Source: CAWEHU01 sp963808965 (lineage in GTDB: Bacteria > Pseudomonadota > Alphaproteobacteria > Acetobacterales > Acetobacteraceae). Taken from it: DNA of 40,296 bases. Both the position numbers and the translations under genes were made by a program. Below are positions 1 to 6,946 of this stretch, in pieces. The stretch's first letter is position 1. The number at the start of each line of letters is the position of its first letter. The notes beneath the pieces are model-generated. The model was not told the origin of the DNA. It was given only the letters and a program-made list of their open reading frames with translations, and did not search any database. The stretch lies in NCBI GenBank assembly GCA_963808965.1, contig CAWEHU010000025.1, positions 1 to 40,296 on the forward strand. The letters are read 5' to 3'.

Positions 1-932
1 GCCTCCACCATCGGCGGTGGGCCGCAAAGATAAACGTCGACCTCGCCGCCGTTGAGGTGCTTGGGCTCGATGTAGCGGGTGACGTAGCCCTTGTTGGGGT
101 AGGCGGCGCTTTCATCCGCAACGCAGCAGCTGAAGGTGAAATTCGGAATCTGCTTAGTAAAGGCTTCCAGCTGTTCCACTCCGACGAGATCGGGGTCGTT
201 CGTCACGCCATAGACCATGTGGATCGGGTATTCGCTACCCTCCTTCGCGACTTTGCCGAGCATCGAGAGGAAGGGTGCCAGGCCGGTGCCGCCCGCTAGG
301 AACAACACCGGGCGATTTATGTCGCGAAGATAGAAGGTCCCAGCCGGGCCGGCGAACTCCAGCTGGGCGCCCAGCTCGGCCCGTTCCCTGAGAAAGGTAC
401 TCATCCGACCGGCCGGGATGTTCCTCACAAGGAAGGACACCTCGTGCGAGCCCGGCGGCGAGCTGAAGGAATAGGACCGCTTCTGGTCGGTTCCCGGCAC
501 CGCGAGGTTGGCGTACTGCCCCGGCAGGTAGCTCAGCTTCGCGGCCGGATCCACCTTGAGCGAGAAGGCGATCGCCGTGTCCGAAAGCCTGTCAACCGCG
601 CTCAGCTCGGCCTGAAACGCCGCGCCTTTCGTTTTGCACACATCGGAGGAGGCTGCGATCCGCAATACGCAGTCCGATTTTGGCCGCATCTGACAGGCGA
701 GGACATAACCCTCCTCCGCCTCCTCGTCGGTCAGAGCGTCCTCGATGTAGCTGCCACCGTCGTACTGGCCCGATTCGCAGAACGCCTTGCAGGTGCCGCA
801 GGCGCCATCACGGCAGTCGAGCGGGATGTTGATCCCCAGCTTGTAGGATGCATCGGCAACCGTCTCGGTCGGCGCACAGTCGATGAACCGCGTAACGCCG
901 TCCTCGAAATTGAGCGCGATCCTGTGGCTCAT
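1..932 (-). CDS. benC: Benzoate 1,2-dioxygenase, ferredoxin-NADH reductase component (3'-truncated by window)
   Basis: Electron-transfer component that passes electrons from NADH through FAD and a 2Fe-2S centre to the BenAB oxygenase during benzoate cis-dihydroxylation in the cytoplasm. About 310 residues are visible. They start at the ATG at 932 (MSHRIALNFEDG) and run off the left edge, so some 25-35 C-terminal residues are missing by comparison with the usual 336-348. The N-terminal plant-type ferredoxin domain has the cluster motif CRDGACGTC plus a fourth Cys in LACQ. The FAD-binding motif RSYSFSSPPG and the NAD-binding motifs LAGGTGLAPF and YLCGPPPM follow. It lies 21 bp behind benB in the same direction. 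No frame break was found when I translated this stretch by hand. Family identity is firm; the order benABC is that of known benzoate operons. Confidence 0.95.
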   Translation of the reverse strand, partial: MSHRIALNFEDGVTRFIDCAPTETVADASYKLGINIPLDCRDGACGTCKAFCESGQYDGGSYIEDALTDEEAEEGYVLACQMRPKSDCVLRIAASSDVCKTKGAAFQAELSAVDRLSDTAIAFSLKVDPAAKLSYLPGQYANLAVPGTDQKRSYSFSSPPGSHEVSFLVRNIPAGRMSTFLRERAELGAQLEFAGPAGTFYLRDINRPVLFLAGGTGLAPFLSMLGKVAKEGSEYPIHMVYGVTNDPDLVGVEQLEAFTKQIPNFTFSCCVADESAAYPNKGYVTRYIEPKHLNGGEVDVYLCGPPPMVE

Positions 933-953
933 CGCTGTCGTGCCTCCGCGCTC

Positions 954-1445
954 TCAGATGTGGTAAATGTCGACGACGTGGTGGATATAGTCGTTTTTCA
1001 GGATCACCGTTTTTTTCTTGACGAGCGGCTTCTCCCCGGAAACATCCAGCGTATAGAACGAAGTTCCCCAGTACGTGTCCGTGATATTGTAACGGAAGTT
1101 GAAGCTGATCCAGTTAAACCGCAGCCTGCATTCCCCGCCGCCCTGCTCAATGATCTCGACGTTGCTGATGTTGTGCGAGGTCCGCGGGATTGGCAGGCTG
1201 GTCGCACTCGATCTGTCCGTGCGAATGCGAAACACGCGGTCCTGCAAGCCCTCCTTGTTCGGATAGTAGATGAGCGACACCTCGCGCTGCGGATCGCGGG
1301 TGAGTTCGCCGTCGTCGTCCCAGGCCGGCATCCAGAACTCGACATCCGGCGCGTAGCAGGCGAGCCAGGTGTCCCAGTCTCTATCATCTAGGGCACGCGC
1401 TTCGCGGTAGAGGAATTGCTGCACTTGTTCGAGGGATATGGTCAT
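954..1445 (-). CDS. benB: Benzoate 1,2-dioxygenase small (beta) subunit
   Basis: Small subunit of the alpha3beta3 Rieske-type oxygenase that converts benzoate to its cis-diol; structural rather than catalytic. The 163-residue NTF2-like protein contains the family signatures YREARALDDRDWDTWL and FWMPAWDDDGELT, and ends in KKTVILKNDYIHHVVDIYHI. An in-frame upstream start at 1484 exists, but homology begins at MTISLEQVQQFL, so the ATG at 1445 was chosen. The gene lies 10 bp after the benA stop and 21 bp before benC, consistent with one benABC transcript. The reading frame is intact. Product assignment is secure. The close relatives toluate and anthranilate dioxygenase beta subunits cannot be fully excluded, but the BenM-type regulator next door favours benzoate. 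Confidence 0.94.
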   Translation of the reverse strand: MTISLEQVQQFLYREARALDDRDWDTWLACYAPDVEFWMPAWDDDGELTRDPQREVSLIYYPNKEGLQDRVFRIRTDRSSATSLPIPRTSHNISNVEIIEQGGGECRLRFNWISFNFRYNITDTYWGTSFYTLDVSGEKPLVKKKTVILKNDYIHHVVDIYHI

Positions 1446-1455
1446 CGTGCTGCCT

Positions 1456-2825
1456 TCACGCTTGCGATTTCTTCTCGGCGGCAATGGCGCGCTTCATGGC
1501 CTCGGCCCAATATTTGTGCTGGACGGTGAATAATCCCTCGTCCTCGGTGCGCACGCCACTCATCAGAGGATTGAGATCGATCGCGCGAGCGCCCTCGTCC
1601 GCCCCCTTGATCCAGTGCGTGATCCCGCGGGACATGTCATTCCACGGCGCCGCCTTGGCCATGTACGCGTTCTGACAAGACCGGAACTCCTCCAGATCAT
1701 CCGGGGTTGCCATGCCGCTCGCGTTGAAGAAATCCTCATATTGCCGGATCCGTTGCGCCCGCGCTTCCGCGCTCTCGTTTTTGGGCGCGATGCAATAGAT
1801 CGTCACCTCCGTCTTATTGACCGCCAGCGGCCGGTACGTGGGATTTGCGAGCTAAACTGATCCATCAAGTAAACGTTCGGGTACAGGCAGAGGTTGCGGG
1901 AGTTGCTGATCATCCAGTCGGCGCGCGCCTGGCCGAACTGCTTGACGTATTCGTCGCGACGCTCGTAATTGGGCCGGTCCTCCGGGTTGGCCCAGCGGGT
2001 CCATAGCAGCAGATGCCCGTTCTCGAACGAGTAGAAGCCGCCGCCCTGCTTAGCCCACTCCCCAGCGCTCATGGCCCGGACTTGATCCTCGACCTCGGCC
2101 TCCTTCCGGCGGCCAGTCGTCGCGGCATAATTCCAGTGCACCGCGCTCACATGGTAGCCGTCGGCACCGTTTTCGGTCTGTAATTTCCAGTTCCCGTCGT
2201 ATGTGTAGCTCGAGGAGCCTCGCAACACTTCGAGCCCGTCGGGCGACTGGTCGACGATCATGTCGATGATCTTCGCCGCCTCGCCGAGATGTTCCTTCAA
2301 AGGCGGAACGTCCGGATTGAGGCTGCCGAACAGAAAGCCGCGATACGATTCGAAGCGCGGCACCTTGGTCAGATTGTAGCGTCCGTCCTTGTTAAAATCC
2401 TCAGGATAGCCGGCCCCTTCAGGGTCCTTCACCTTCAGTAGCTTGCCGGAGTTGTTGAAAGTCCAGCCGTGGAAGGGGCAAGTATACGTGGATTTGTTGG
2501 CCCGCTTGTGCCGGCAGAGCATCGCACCGCGATGGGCGCATGCGTTGATCATGGCATTCAGCTCGCCGTTCCGATTGCGGGCGATGATGATCGGCTGGCG
2601 GCCCATGTAATGAGTGAAGTAGTCATTCTTGTTGGGAATTTGGGTCTCGTGCGCGAGATAGATCCAGTTCCCCTCAAAGATGTACTTCATCTCTAGCTCG
2701 AAATACTCCGGGTCGGTGAAAACATCACGCCGGCATCGCGCGATCCCGCGCTGGTCATCCTCCTCTACGGCGGCATCCACCTTCCGCAGGGTCAGATCCA
2801 ATTTCTGTCCGATATCATCGAGCAT
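1456..2825 (-). CDS. benA: Benzoate 1,2-dioxygenase large (alpha) subunit, with a -1 frame break
   Basis: Catalytic subunit of the benzoate ring-hydroxylating dioxygenase. Start is the ATG at 2825 with ribosome site GGGAGGAAATTC just upstream. The Rieske motif is C-x-H (CAHRG) followed by C-x2-H (CPFHGW). The mononuclear-iron histidines are in NGADGYHVSAVHW. The frame stays open to LMDQFSSQI and then leaves the family sequence at about 1831-1842. Restoring one missing base recovers RPLAVNKTEVTIYCIAPK and the normal C-terminus ending at 1456. The gene spans 1370 nt, one short of 457 codons, which fits a single-base deletion; the corrected protein of 456 residues has the expected length. Given similar breaks throughout the window I regard it as a sequence error, but a real mutation would abolish benzoate dioxygenation. 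Confidence 0.92.
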
Positions 2826-3199
2826 GAATTTCCTCCCTCGTGTGGCGGCGTTCGTAAAGCGCCCACCAATCAAACATCGCTCACTGCGAAACCGATACCA
2901 ACCGCATCCGCGCCTGACGTGGATGTCGTAAACCTCCCGGCCGATTGGACCGGAGCGGCAATAGCGAAATTGATCCCGAGCGTCCTCCCGTTGGTGCAGG
3001 TCAGTCAAGCCATTTGACAATCCAGCCACTTCGCAACCGCGCAAATTTATTGCCCGGCAGCCGTTCCAGCGCGGTATCTGAAACCCGAATGGATGGACTG
3101 TTCTGATTTTTTCTTCTTCACCGGCGTAAGACGCTCAGGATATTGTCTCCTCGGTTTCCTCCGGCGCTAGTTGTGAGCTGGAGTTAACCGGACGTCAAA

Positions 3200-3212
3200 G
3201 ACCAATTTGGTC
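3200..3212. promoter_or_regulatory. Perfect 13-bp palindrome GACCAATTTGGTC
   Basis: GACCAA-T-TTGGTC is an exact inverted repeat. Its centre at 3206 lies 21 bp, about two helical turns, from the centre of the BenM-like operator at 3227, so both would face the same side of the helix. It does not match the LysR T-N11-A rule. It may be a secondary half-site or chance. Confidence 0.35.
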
Positions 3213-3219
3213 TCAGCCT

Positions 3220-3234
3220 ATACCTTAAAGGTAT
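3220..3234. promoter_or_regulatory. BenM/CatM-type operator, ATAC-N7-GTAT
   Basis: ATACCTTAAAGGTAT is a perfect 15-bp palindrome. It matches the published ATAC-N7-GTAT consensus of BenM/CatM and the general LysR T-N11-A box. It ends 3 bp before the ATG of the LysR gene and overlaps the place where its ribosome site would be (AAGG at 3228-3231). Binding would therefore be expected to repress the regulator's own expression as well as act on the divergent benABC promoter. The site is seen directly; its role is inferred from the protein family. Confidence 0.7.
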
Positions 3235-3237
3235 GAG

Positions 3238-4137
3238 ATGGAGCTGCGGCAGCTGCGCTACTTCGTAACCGTGGTGGACGAGGGCAGCTTCACCCGCGCC
3301 GCGGAGAGGCTGCACATTGCCCAGCCTCCGCTCAGCCGCCAGATCCAACAATTCGAGGAAGAACTCGGAGTCCAACTGCTCGACAGGAAAAGCCGCCCGC
3401 TTTCTCTGACCGATGCGGGACGGTTCGTTTATGAGCACGCGCTCGACGTGCTGGAGCGGATTGAGGTCATGCAGATGATGACTAATCGCCTCGGCCGGTT
3501 CGGACAGGGTCGCTTTACCATCGGCTTTGTCGGTTCCACCCTTTACGGCCCGCTCCCCGAAGTGGTCCGGCGCTTCCGCAACTCCTACCCTGATCTCGAA
3601 GTGAGCCTGCTGGAGCTCACGACGGTTCAGCAAGTCGAGGCGCTGAAGAAGCAGCAGATCGACGTAGGCTTCGGTCGCCTTTATCTGGATGACCCCGCTG
3701 TCCGGCGCGAGGTGTTGCGGGAAGAGGTTTTGGTCGCAGCGGTGCCGCTTGGTCATCCCCTGCTCAATCGCATTGGCCCGCTGAAGCTGGACGAACTCGT
3801 CTCCGGGCCGCTGATCGTTTATCCCAAGACACCACGGCCGAGCTACGCGGATCAGGTGCTGTCGCTATTCCAGGATCGTGGGATGCGACTTGCCTCCCTG
3901 CACGAAGTAAGCGGGCTTCAGACCGCGCTCGGGCTTGTGGCGGCCGGCATCGGTGTCTGCCTCGTGCCCGAATGCGTGCAGCAGCTCCGCCGTGGCGATG
4001 TGATCTACCGCGCCCTGGATGACGAGCAGGCCGTCTCACCCGTCATCATGAGCTACCGTGTGTATGACGAATCCCGGGAGATCGCTCTTCTACTGGAGTT
4101 GATTCGTGACCTGTACCGAGATGACTTGCACCGGTGA
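3238..4137 (+). CDS. LysR-type regulator of the BenM/CatM/CatR group
   Basis: Transcription factor of 299 residues, divergent from benABC. Residues 1-60 form the winged helix-turn-helix (MELRQLRYFVTVVDEGSFTR, then AERLHIAQPPLSRQIQ), closely resembling Acinetobacter BenM. Residues about 90-295 form the effector domain, with the characteristic stretches IGFVGSTLYG, DVGFGRL and LGLVAAGIGVCLVPE. In the family the inducers are cis,cis-muconate and benzoate. The ATAC-N7-GTAT palindrome immediately before its start codon supports both the subfamily assignment and autoregulation. The start at 3238 is fixed by homology of the first residues. I leave the symbol blank because BenM, CatM and CatR cannot be told apart from sequence inspection alone. 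Regulation of the adjacent benABC operon is the obvious role. Confidence 0.9.
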   Translation: MELRQLRYFVTVVDEGSFTRAAERLHIAQPPLSRQIQQFEEELGVQLLDRKSRPLSLTDAGRFVYEHALDVLERIEVMQMMTNRLGRFGQGRFTIGFVGSTLYGPLPEVVRRFRNSYPDLEVSLLELTTVQQVEALKKQQIDVGFGRLYLDDPAVRREVLREEVLVAAVPLGHPLLNRIGPLKLDELVSGPLIVYPKTPRPSYADQVLSLFQDRGMRLASLHEVSGLQTALGLVAAGIGVCLVPECVQQLRRGDVIYRALDDEQAVSPVIMSYRVYDESREIALLLELIRDLYRDDLHR

Positions 4138-4198
4138 CAGCGGAGCCGCACTGTAGGGCCTTGAGACCCGGCTCTCGAACATAAGGAGGAATAGTGCC

Positions 4199-4410
4199 AT
4201 GTCCGATCATGTCTATAAGCTCGTCGAACTCGTCGGCTCCTCAAAACAGAGCGTCAGCGATGCGATCAACAACGCTCTTGGTAGAGCGGGTTCGAGTTTC
4301 GGAACGTAAAGTGGTTCGAGGTCATCGAAATCCGCGGCGGCGTCACGGACGGGAAGGCCAGTCACTACCAGGTAACGCTCAAGGTCGGCTTCACTCTGGA
4401 AGCGGACTGA
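4199..4410 (+). CDS. Dodecin, flavin-storage protein, with a -1 frame break
   Basis: Dodecins are about 70-residue proteins that assemble as dodecamers and sequester FMN or other flavins. The start ATG at 4199 follows a strong AGGAGG at 4184-4189. The first frame gives MSDHVYKLVELVGSSKQSV and DAINNALGRAGSS. It then hits a stop at 4307. One base is missing around 4292-4302, after which the family sequence resumes as RNVKWFEVIEIRGGV and HYQVTLKVGFTLEAD up to the stop at 4408-4410. The flavin-stacking Trp (KWFE) and the conserved Gln (YQVTLKVGF) are present. The total of 212 nt is one short of 71 codons. A flavin buffer near a flavoprotein-rich catabolic region is plausible but not proof of linkage. 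The break is probably a sequencing error. Confidence 0.88.
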
Positions 4411-4472
4411 GCCCCCTTCCGGCCGATGGACTCCCAAGAAGTCCACGTCACACGAACACGGAGGAATTCGAG

Positions 4473-5891
4473 ATGCAGCCCTTTTCTCTCGGAACACCGC
4501 CACGGAACCGGCGCTTGCTGGCCGAAGCGGTGGCATCCGGAGGGCTGCACCGCCGAAGCCTGATCGCCGCTGCTTGCGCCTGCTGCACCGCGACAATGTT
4601 CAAGTCGATCCGGGTCGCCGCGGCCGATGTTGCCGCGGCGCCTTCCCGGCCCATTCATGCGCAACTCGATACCGCCGCACAAGCAATTCAGAGCAAGATG
4701 CTCGGCTGGCGGCGAGACATTCACCAAAATCCCGAGCTCGGCAATCAGGAGAACCGGACTTCCAGGCTGGTCGCCCAGCACCTGCGCGCGCTGGGCTACG
4801 AGGTCCGGGAAAAGATCGCCGTTACCGGGATCGTCGCTGTGCTACGTGGCGGTGCTGGCCCCGGCCCGATTGTCGCCATACGCGCCGACATGGATGCATT
4901 GCCGGTCGAGGAGCCGGCGGGTCTGCCGTTTGTCTCGCGGGCCCGCGCGACCTGGAACAACGAAGATGTGCCCGTGATGCACGCCTGCGGGCACGACTGC
5001 CACACCGCGATCCTTATGGCGGTGGCCGAGATCTTGGCCGCGCATCGGAATCAGCTGCGCGGGACGGTGAAGCTGCTGTTCCAACCGGCCGAGGAAAACC
5101 TGCCGCGCGGCGAGATCGGCGGCGCACGGCGCATGATCGCCGAAGGCGCTTTCGCTGATCCGAAGCCGGAGGTTGTGTTCGGGCTGCATGTCGTCAGCGC
5201 CGTGCCGACCGGCATCATTGCCTATCGCCCAGGCCCCGCACTGGCCAGTTCGGACGAGTTCCGCATCGTGGTGAGCGGACGCCAGACGCATGCGGGATTT
5301 CCCTGGGCCGGAGTTGATCCGATCGTCGCCGCGTCGCAGATCGTCTCCACCCTGCAAACCATCGAAAGCCGGCAGGTCAATGTATCGGAGCCGTCCGTAC
5401 TCACCGTCGGGACCTTCAATGGCGGTAATCGCGCCAACATCATCCCCGACCAGGTCGTGATGACTGGAACCCTTCGCGTGATGAGCGAGGACCGCCGCGA
5501 GTTCATGAAACGGCGAGTCCAGGAAATCGCGGAGGGAGTTGCGGGCAGCATGAGCGCCGGCGCCACCGTGGAATGGCTGCCCAACGGCTATCCGATCACG
5601 GTGAATAATCCGGACCTGACCGCGCGAATGGTGCCCAGCTTGGCGCGGGTGGTTGGACCCGACCGGGTACGGCTCGGGCCTCCCGTTATGGCCACGGAGG
5701 ATTTCTCCTTTTTCGCGCAAGAGGCGCCCGGGCTGTTTTTCCTGGTGGGCATCACGCCGGCGGATCAGGATCCGCGCCAAGCGGCGCCGAACCACTCGCC
5801 GCTGTTCAAGGTGGACGAAGCAGGACTGGTGCTGGGCTTGCGAGGCATGCTGCACGTGGTCGCCGATTACACCGGCAGCGGCGCTGCGTAA
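4473..5891 (+). CDS. M20 family metallo-amidohydrolase (hippurate-hydrolase-like) with Tat-type leader
   Basis: Predicted zinc-dependent amidohydrolase of 472 residues that cleaves N-acyl amino acids or related amides. The start ATG at 4473 has GGAGG 7 nt upstream; a longer in-frame extension to 4194 runs through the dodecin and is rejected. The N-terminus carries a twin-arginine-like leader (HRRSLIAAACACC, then a region rich in Ala up to about residue 50), so export is likely. Metal-binding motifs are IRADMDALPVEE, MHACGHDCHT, FQPAEEN, FGLHV and the late ATEDFSFF. The dimerisation insert is present. Exported members fed by host-derived hippurate-type conjugates would release benzoate, which fits the adjacent benABC, but the substrate cannot be read from sequence. 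A hairpin terminator lies downstream. Confidence 0.85.
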   Translation: MQPFSLGTPPRNRRLLAEAVASGGLHRRSLIAAACACCTATMFKSIRVAAADVAAAPSRPIHAQLDTAAQAIQSKMLGWRRDIHQNPELGNQENRTSRLVAQHLRALGYEVREKIAVTGIVAVLRGGAGPGPIVAIRADMDALPVEEPAGLPFVSRARATWNNEDVPVMHACGHDCHTAILMAVAEILAAHRNQLRGTVKLLFQPAEENLPRGEIGGARRMIAEGAFADPKPEVVFGLHVVSAVPTGIIAYRPGPALASSDEFRIVVSGRQTHAGFPWAGVDPIVAASQIVSTLQTIESRQVNVSEPSVLTVGTFNGGNRANIIPDQVVMTGTLRVMSEDRREFMKRRVQEIAEGVAGSMSAGATVEWLPNGYPITVNNPDLTARMVPSLARVVGPDRVRLGPPVMATEDFSFFAQEAPGLFFLVGITPADQDPRQAAPNHSPLFKVDEAGLVLGLRGMLHVVADYTGSGAA

Positions 5892-5941
5892 ACCGCACGT
5901 CAGACTCTGAACTGACCCACCAATAGAAGCCCCGGGGCGCC

Positions 5942-5968
5942 GCCGGCCGCGCAAGCGAGCCGGCCGGC
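5942..5968 (+). terminator. Putative hairpin terminator after the amidohydrolase
   Basis: GCCGGCCG (5942-5949) and CGGCCGGC (5961-5968) form a perfect 8-bp stem with an 11-nt loop. A loosely T-rich stretch (ATTCTTGTT) follows. The T-tract is interrupted, so intrinsic termination may be weak. Confidence 0.5.
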
Positions 5969-5977
5969 ACATTCTTG

Positions 5978-6006
5978 TTGACAATCGGAATAGAAACTGG
6001 AATTCA
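5978..6006 (+). promoter_or_regulatory. Likely sigma70-type promoter of the iclR-led operon
   Basis: A consensus -35 box TTGACA (5978-5983) is followed after 17 bp by AATTCA (6001-6006), a poor but correctly spaced -10. The -10 lies inside the left IclR-type box, so bound regulator would cover it. Confidence 0.5.
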
Positions 6007-6040
6007 GTTCCGGGACAGCTGGAACCGAATTCCAGTTTCT
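5992..6040. promoter_or_regulatory. IclR-type double operator: 20-bp inverted repeat with two TGGAA-N5-TTCC boxes
   Basis: The arm 5992-6011 (AGAAACTGGAATTCAGTTCC) and the arm 6021-6040 are inverted copies with one mismatch, separated by 9 bp. Two 15-bp boxes are embedded: TGGAATTCAGTTCCG (5998-6012) and TGGAACCGAATTCCA (6020-6034), with centres 22 bp apart. They match the TGGAA-N5-TTCCA layout known for E. coli IclR. Immediately downstream is an IclR-family gene, so these are very likely its operators. Confidence 0.72.
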
Positions 6041-6091
6041 TTGTGGAGTGTCTAAGTGCCTGTTGCTCTCAGCCATCCGGAGGTCCCGATA

Positions 6092-6946
6092 ATGTCGCCT
6101 GTCCCGTCGGGCAACGAGGCAGCGCCTTCCCTCGCTCTCGATCGCGCCTTGGCGATAATCGAACTGCTCGCGGCTGAACCAGTCGGACTTCCTCTATTGG
6201 GGATCGCCGAACGGCTCGGCATTCCGCGGAGCGCGACGCACCGTCTGCTCGCCACTCTTGCAGAGCATGGCTATGTCCGCCAGGACCGGGAGCGCGGGTT
6301 TTACCTTTTGACCTCCAAGCTCCTGTCGCTGGCCTTCCTCCACCTCGCGGCGGCGGGGATCGTCGATGCGGCGCAACCGGTGCTGGAGCGGCTCGCCGCG
6401 GAAACGGGCGAGCTCGTCCGACTCTCTGTTGTTGACGGAGACCGGCTCACCTGGGTCGCGAAGGCGCAAGGCGCTCGCTCAGGCCTGCGCTATGACCCCG
6501 AGATGGGCTCGGAGGTGCGTCTGTCCTGTTCGGCCACGGGGTTCGCGTGGTTGTCGTGCATGACGGACAAGGAGGCGGTTGCGCTGGTCGAGAAGCAGGG
6601 CTTTGGCACGCGCGATGAATTCGGCCCGGAAGCTCCCCAAACGCGCCAAGCTCTTTTGAAGCATCTCGGTCAAGCGCGTCAGCTTGGCTACAGTGTTGCT
6701 ATCGGAACCTACTACGACTGGATGGCCGCGATCGCAGCGCCCGTGCGGCATCCCGTGCGCCGTGAGGCCATCGGTACTGTCAGCATTGCCGGTCCAACTA
6801 CTCGCCTCGGCAAGGACCGCTTGCACGAGATGGGACCGCTTCTGCTCGCCGCTGCCGCCGAGCTTTCGTCGGTGATGCCAGCCTCACCCACGCTGTCACA
6901 GCGCGCCGGTTTACCGCGAGTCCAGCCTTTTAAGCGGGTTTCCTAG
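6092..6946 (+). CDS. IclR-family transcriptional regulator
   Basis: Regulator of 284 residues heading the catabolic operon. Residues about 12-75 form the winged HTH (ALDRALAIIELLAAEPVG, IAERLGIPRSATHRLLATL). Residues about 90-260 form the IclR effector domain with LERLAAETGELVRLSVVDGD and the RLSCSATGFAWLS region. A GTG at 6056 is in frame, but the ATG at 6092 has GGAGG (6079-6083) 8 nt upstream and matches the usual family N-terminus, so it is preferred. Family members commonly bind aromatic or related acids such as 4-hydroxybenzoate or protocatechuate; the ligand here is unknown. The double TGGAA-N5-TTCC operator 50-100 bp upstream points to autoregulation and control of the following genes. 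The next gene begins at the base after its stop codon. Confidence 0.9.
   Translation: MSPVPSGNEAAPSLALDRALAIIELLAAEPVGLPLLGIAERLGIPRSATHRLLATLAEHGYVRQDRERGFYLLTSKLLSLAFLHLAAAGIVDAAQPVLERLAAETGELVRLSVVDGDRLTWVAKAQGARSGLRYDPEMGSEVRLSCSATGFAWLSCMTDKEAVALVEKQGFGTRDEFGPEAPQTRQALLKHLGQARQLGYSVAIGTYYDWMAAIAAPVRHPVRREAIGTVSIAGPTTRLGKDRLHEMGPLLLAAAAELSSVMPASPTLSQRAGLPRVQPFKRVS

Larger units (their letters stand above)
2826..3237. promoter_or_regulatory. Divergent benA / LysR-regulator intergenic region
   Basis: This 412-bp stretch separates benA (leftward) from the LysR-type gene (rightward) and must carry the promoters of both. No convincing open frame was seen in it. Its right end carries two perfect palindromes (listed separately) next to the regulator start. 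I could not identify a convincing -10/-35 pair for benA. If the operator at 3220-3234 controls benA, the leader would be several hundred bases long. Confidence 0.6.

Noticed and set aside
444..1391. A 315-codon plus-strand frame across benC and benB
   Set aside because: It is antisense to two clear ben genes and shows no recognisable domain.
1456..2825. benA as a true pseudogene
   Set aside because: A single missing base in an otherwise perfect gene, with many similar indels in the window and benB and benC intact, is better explained as sequencing error.
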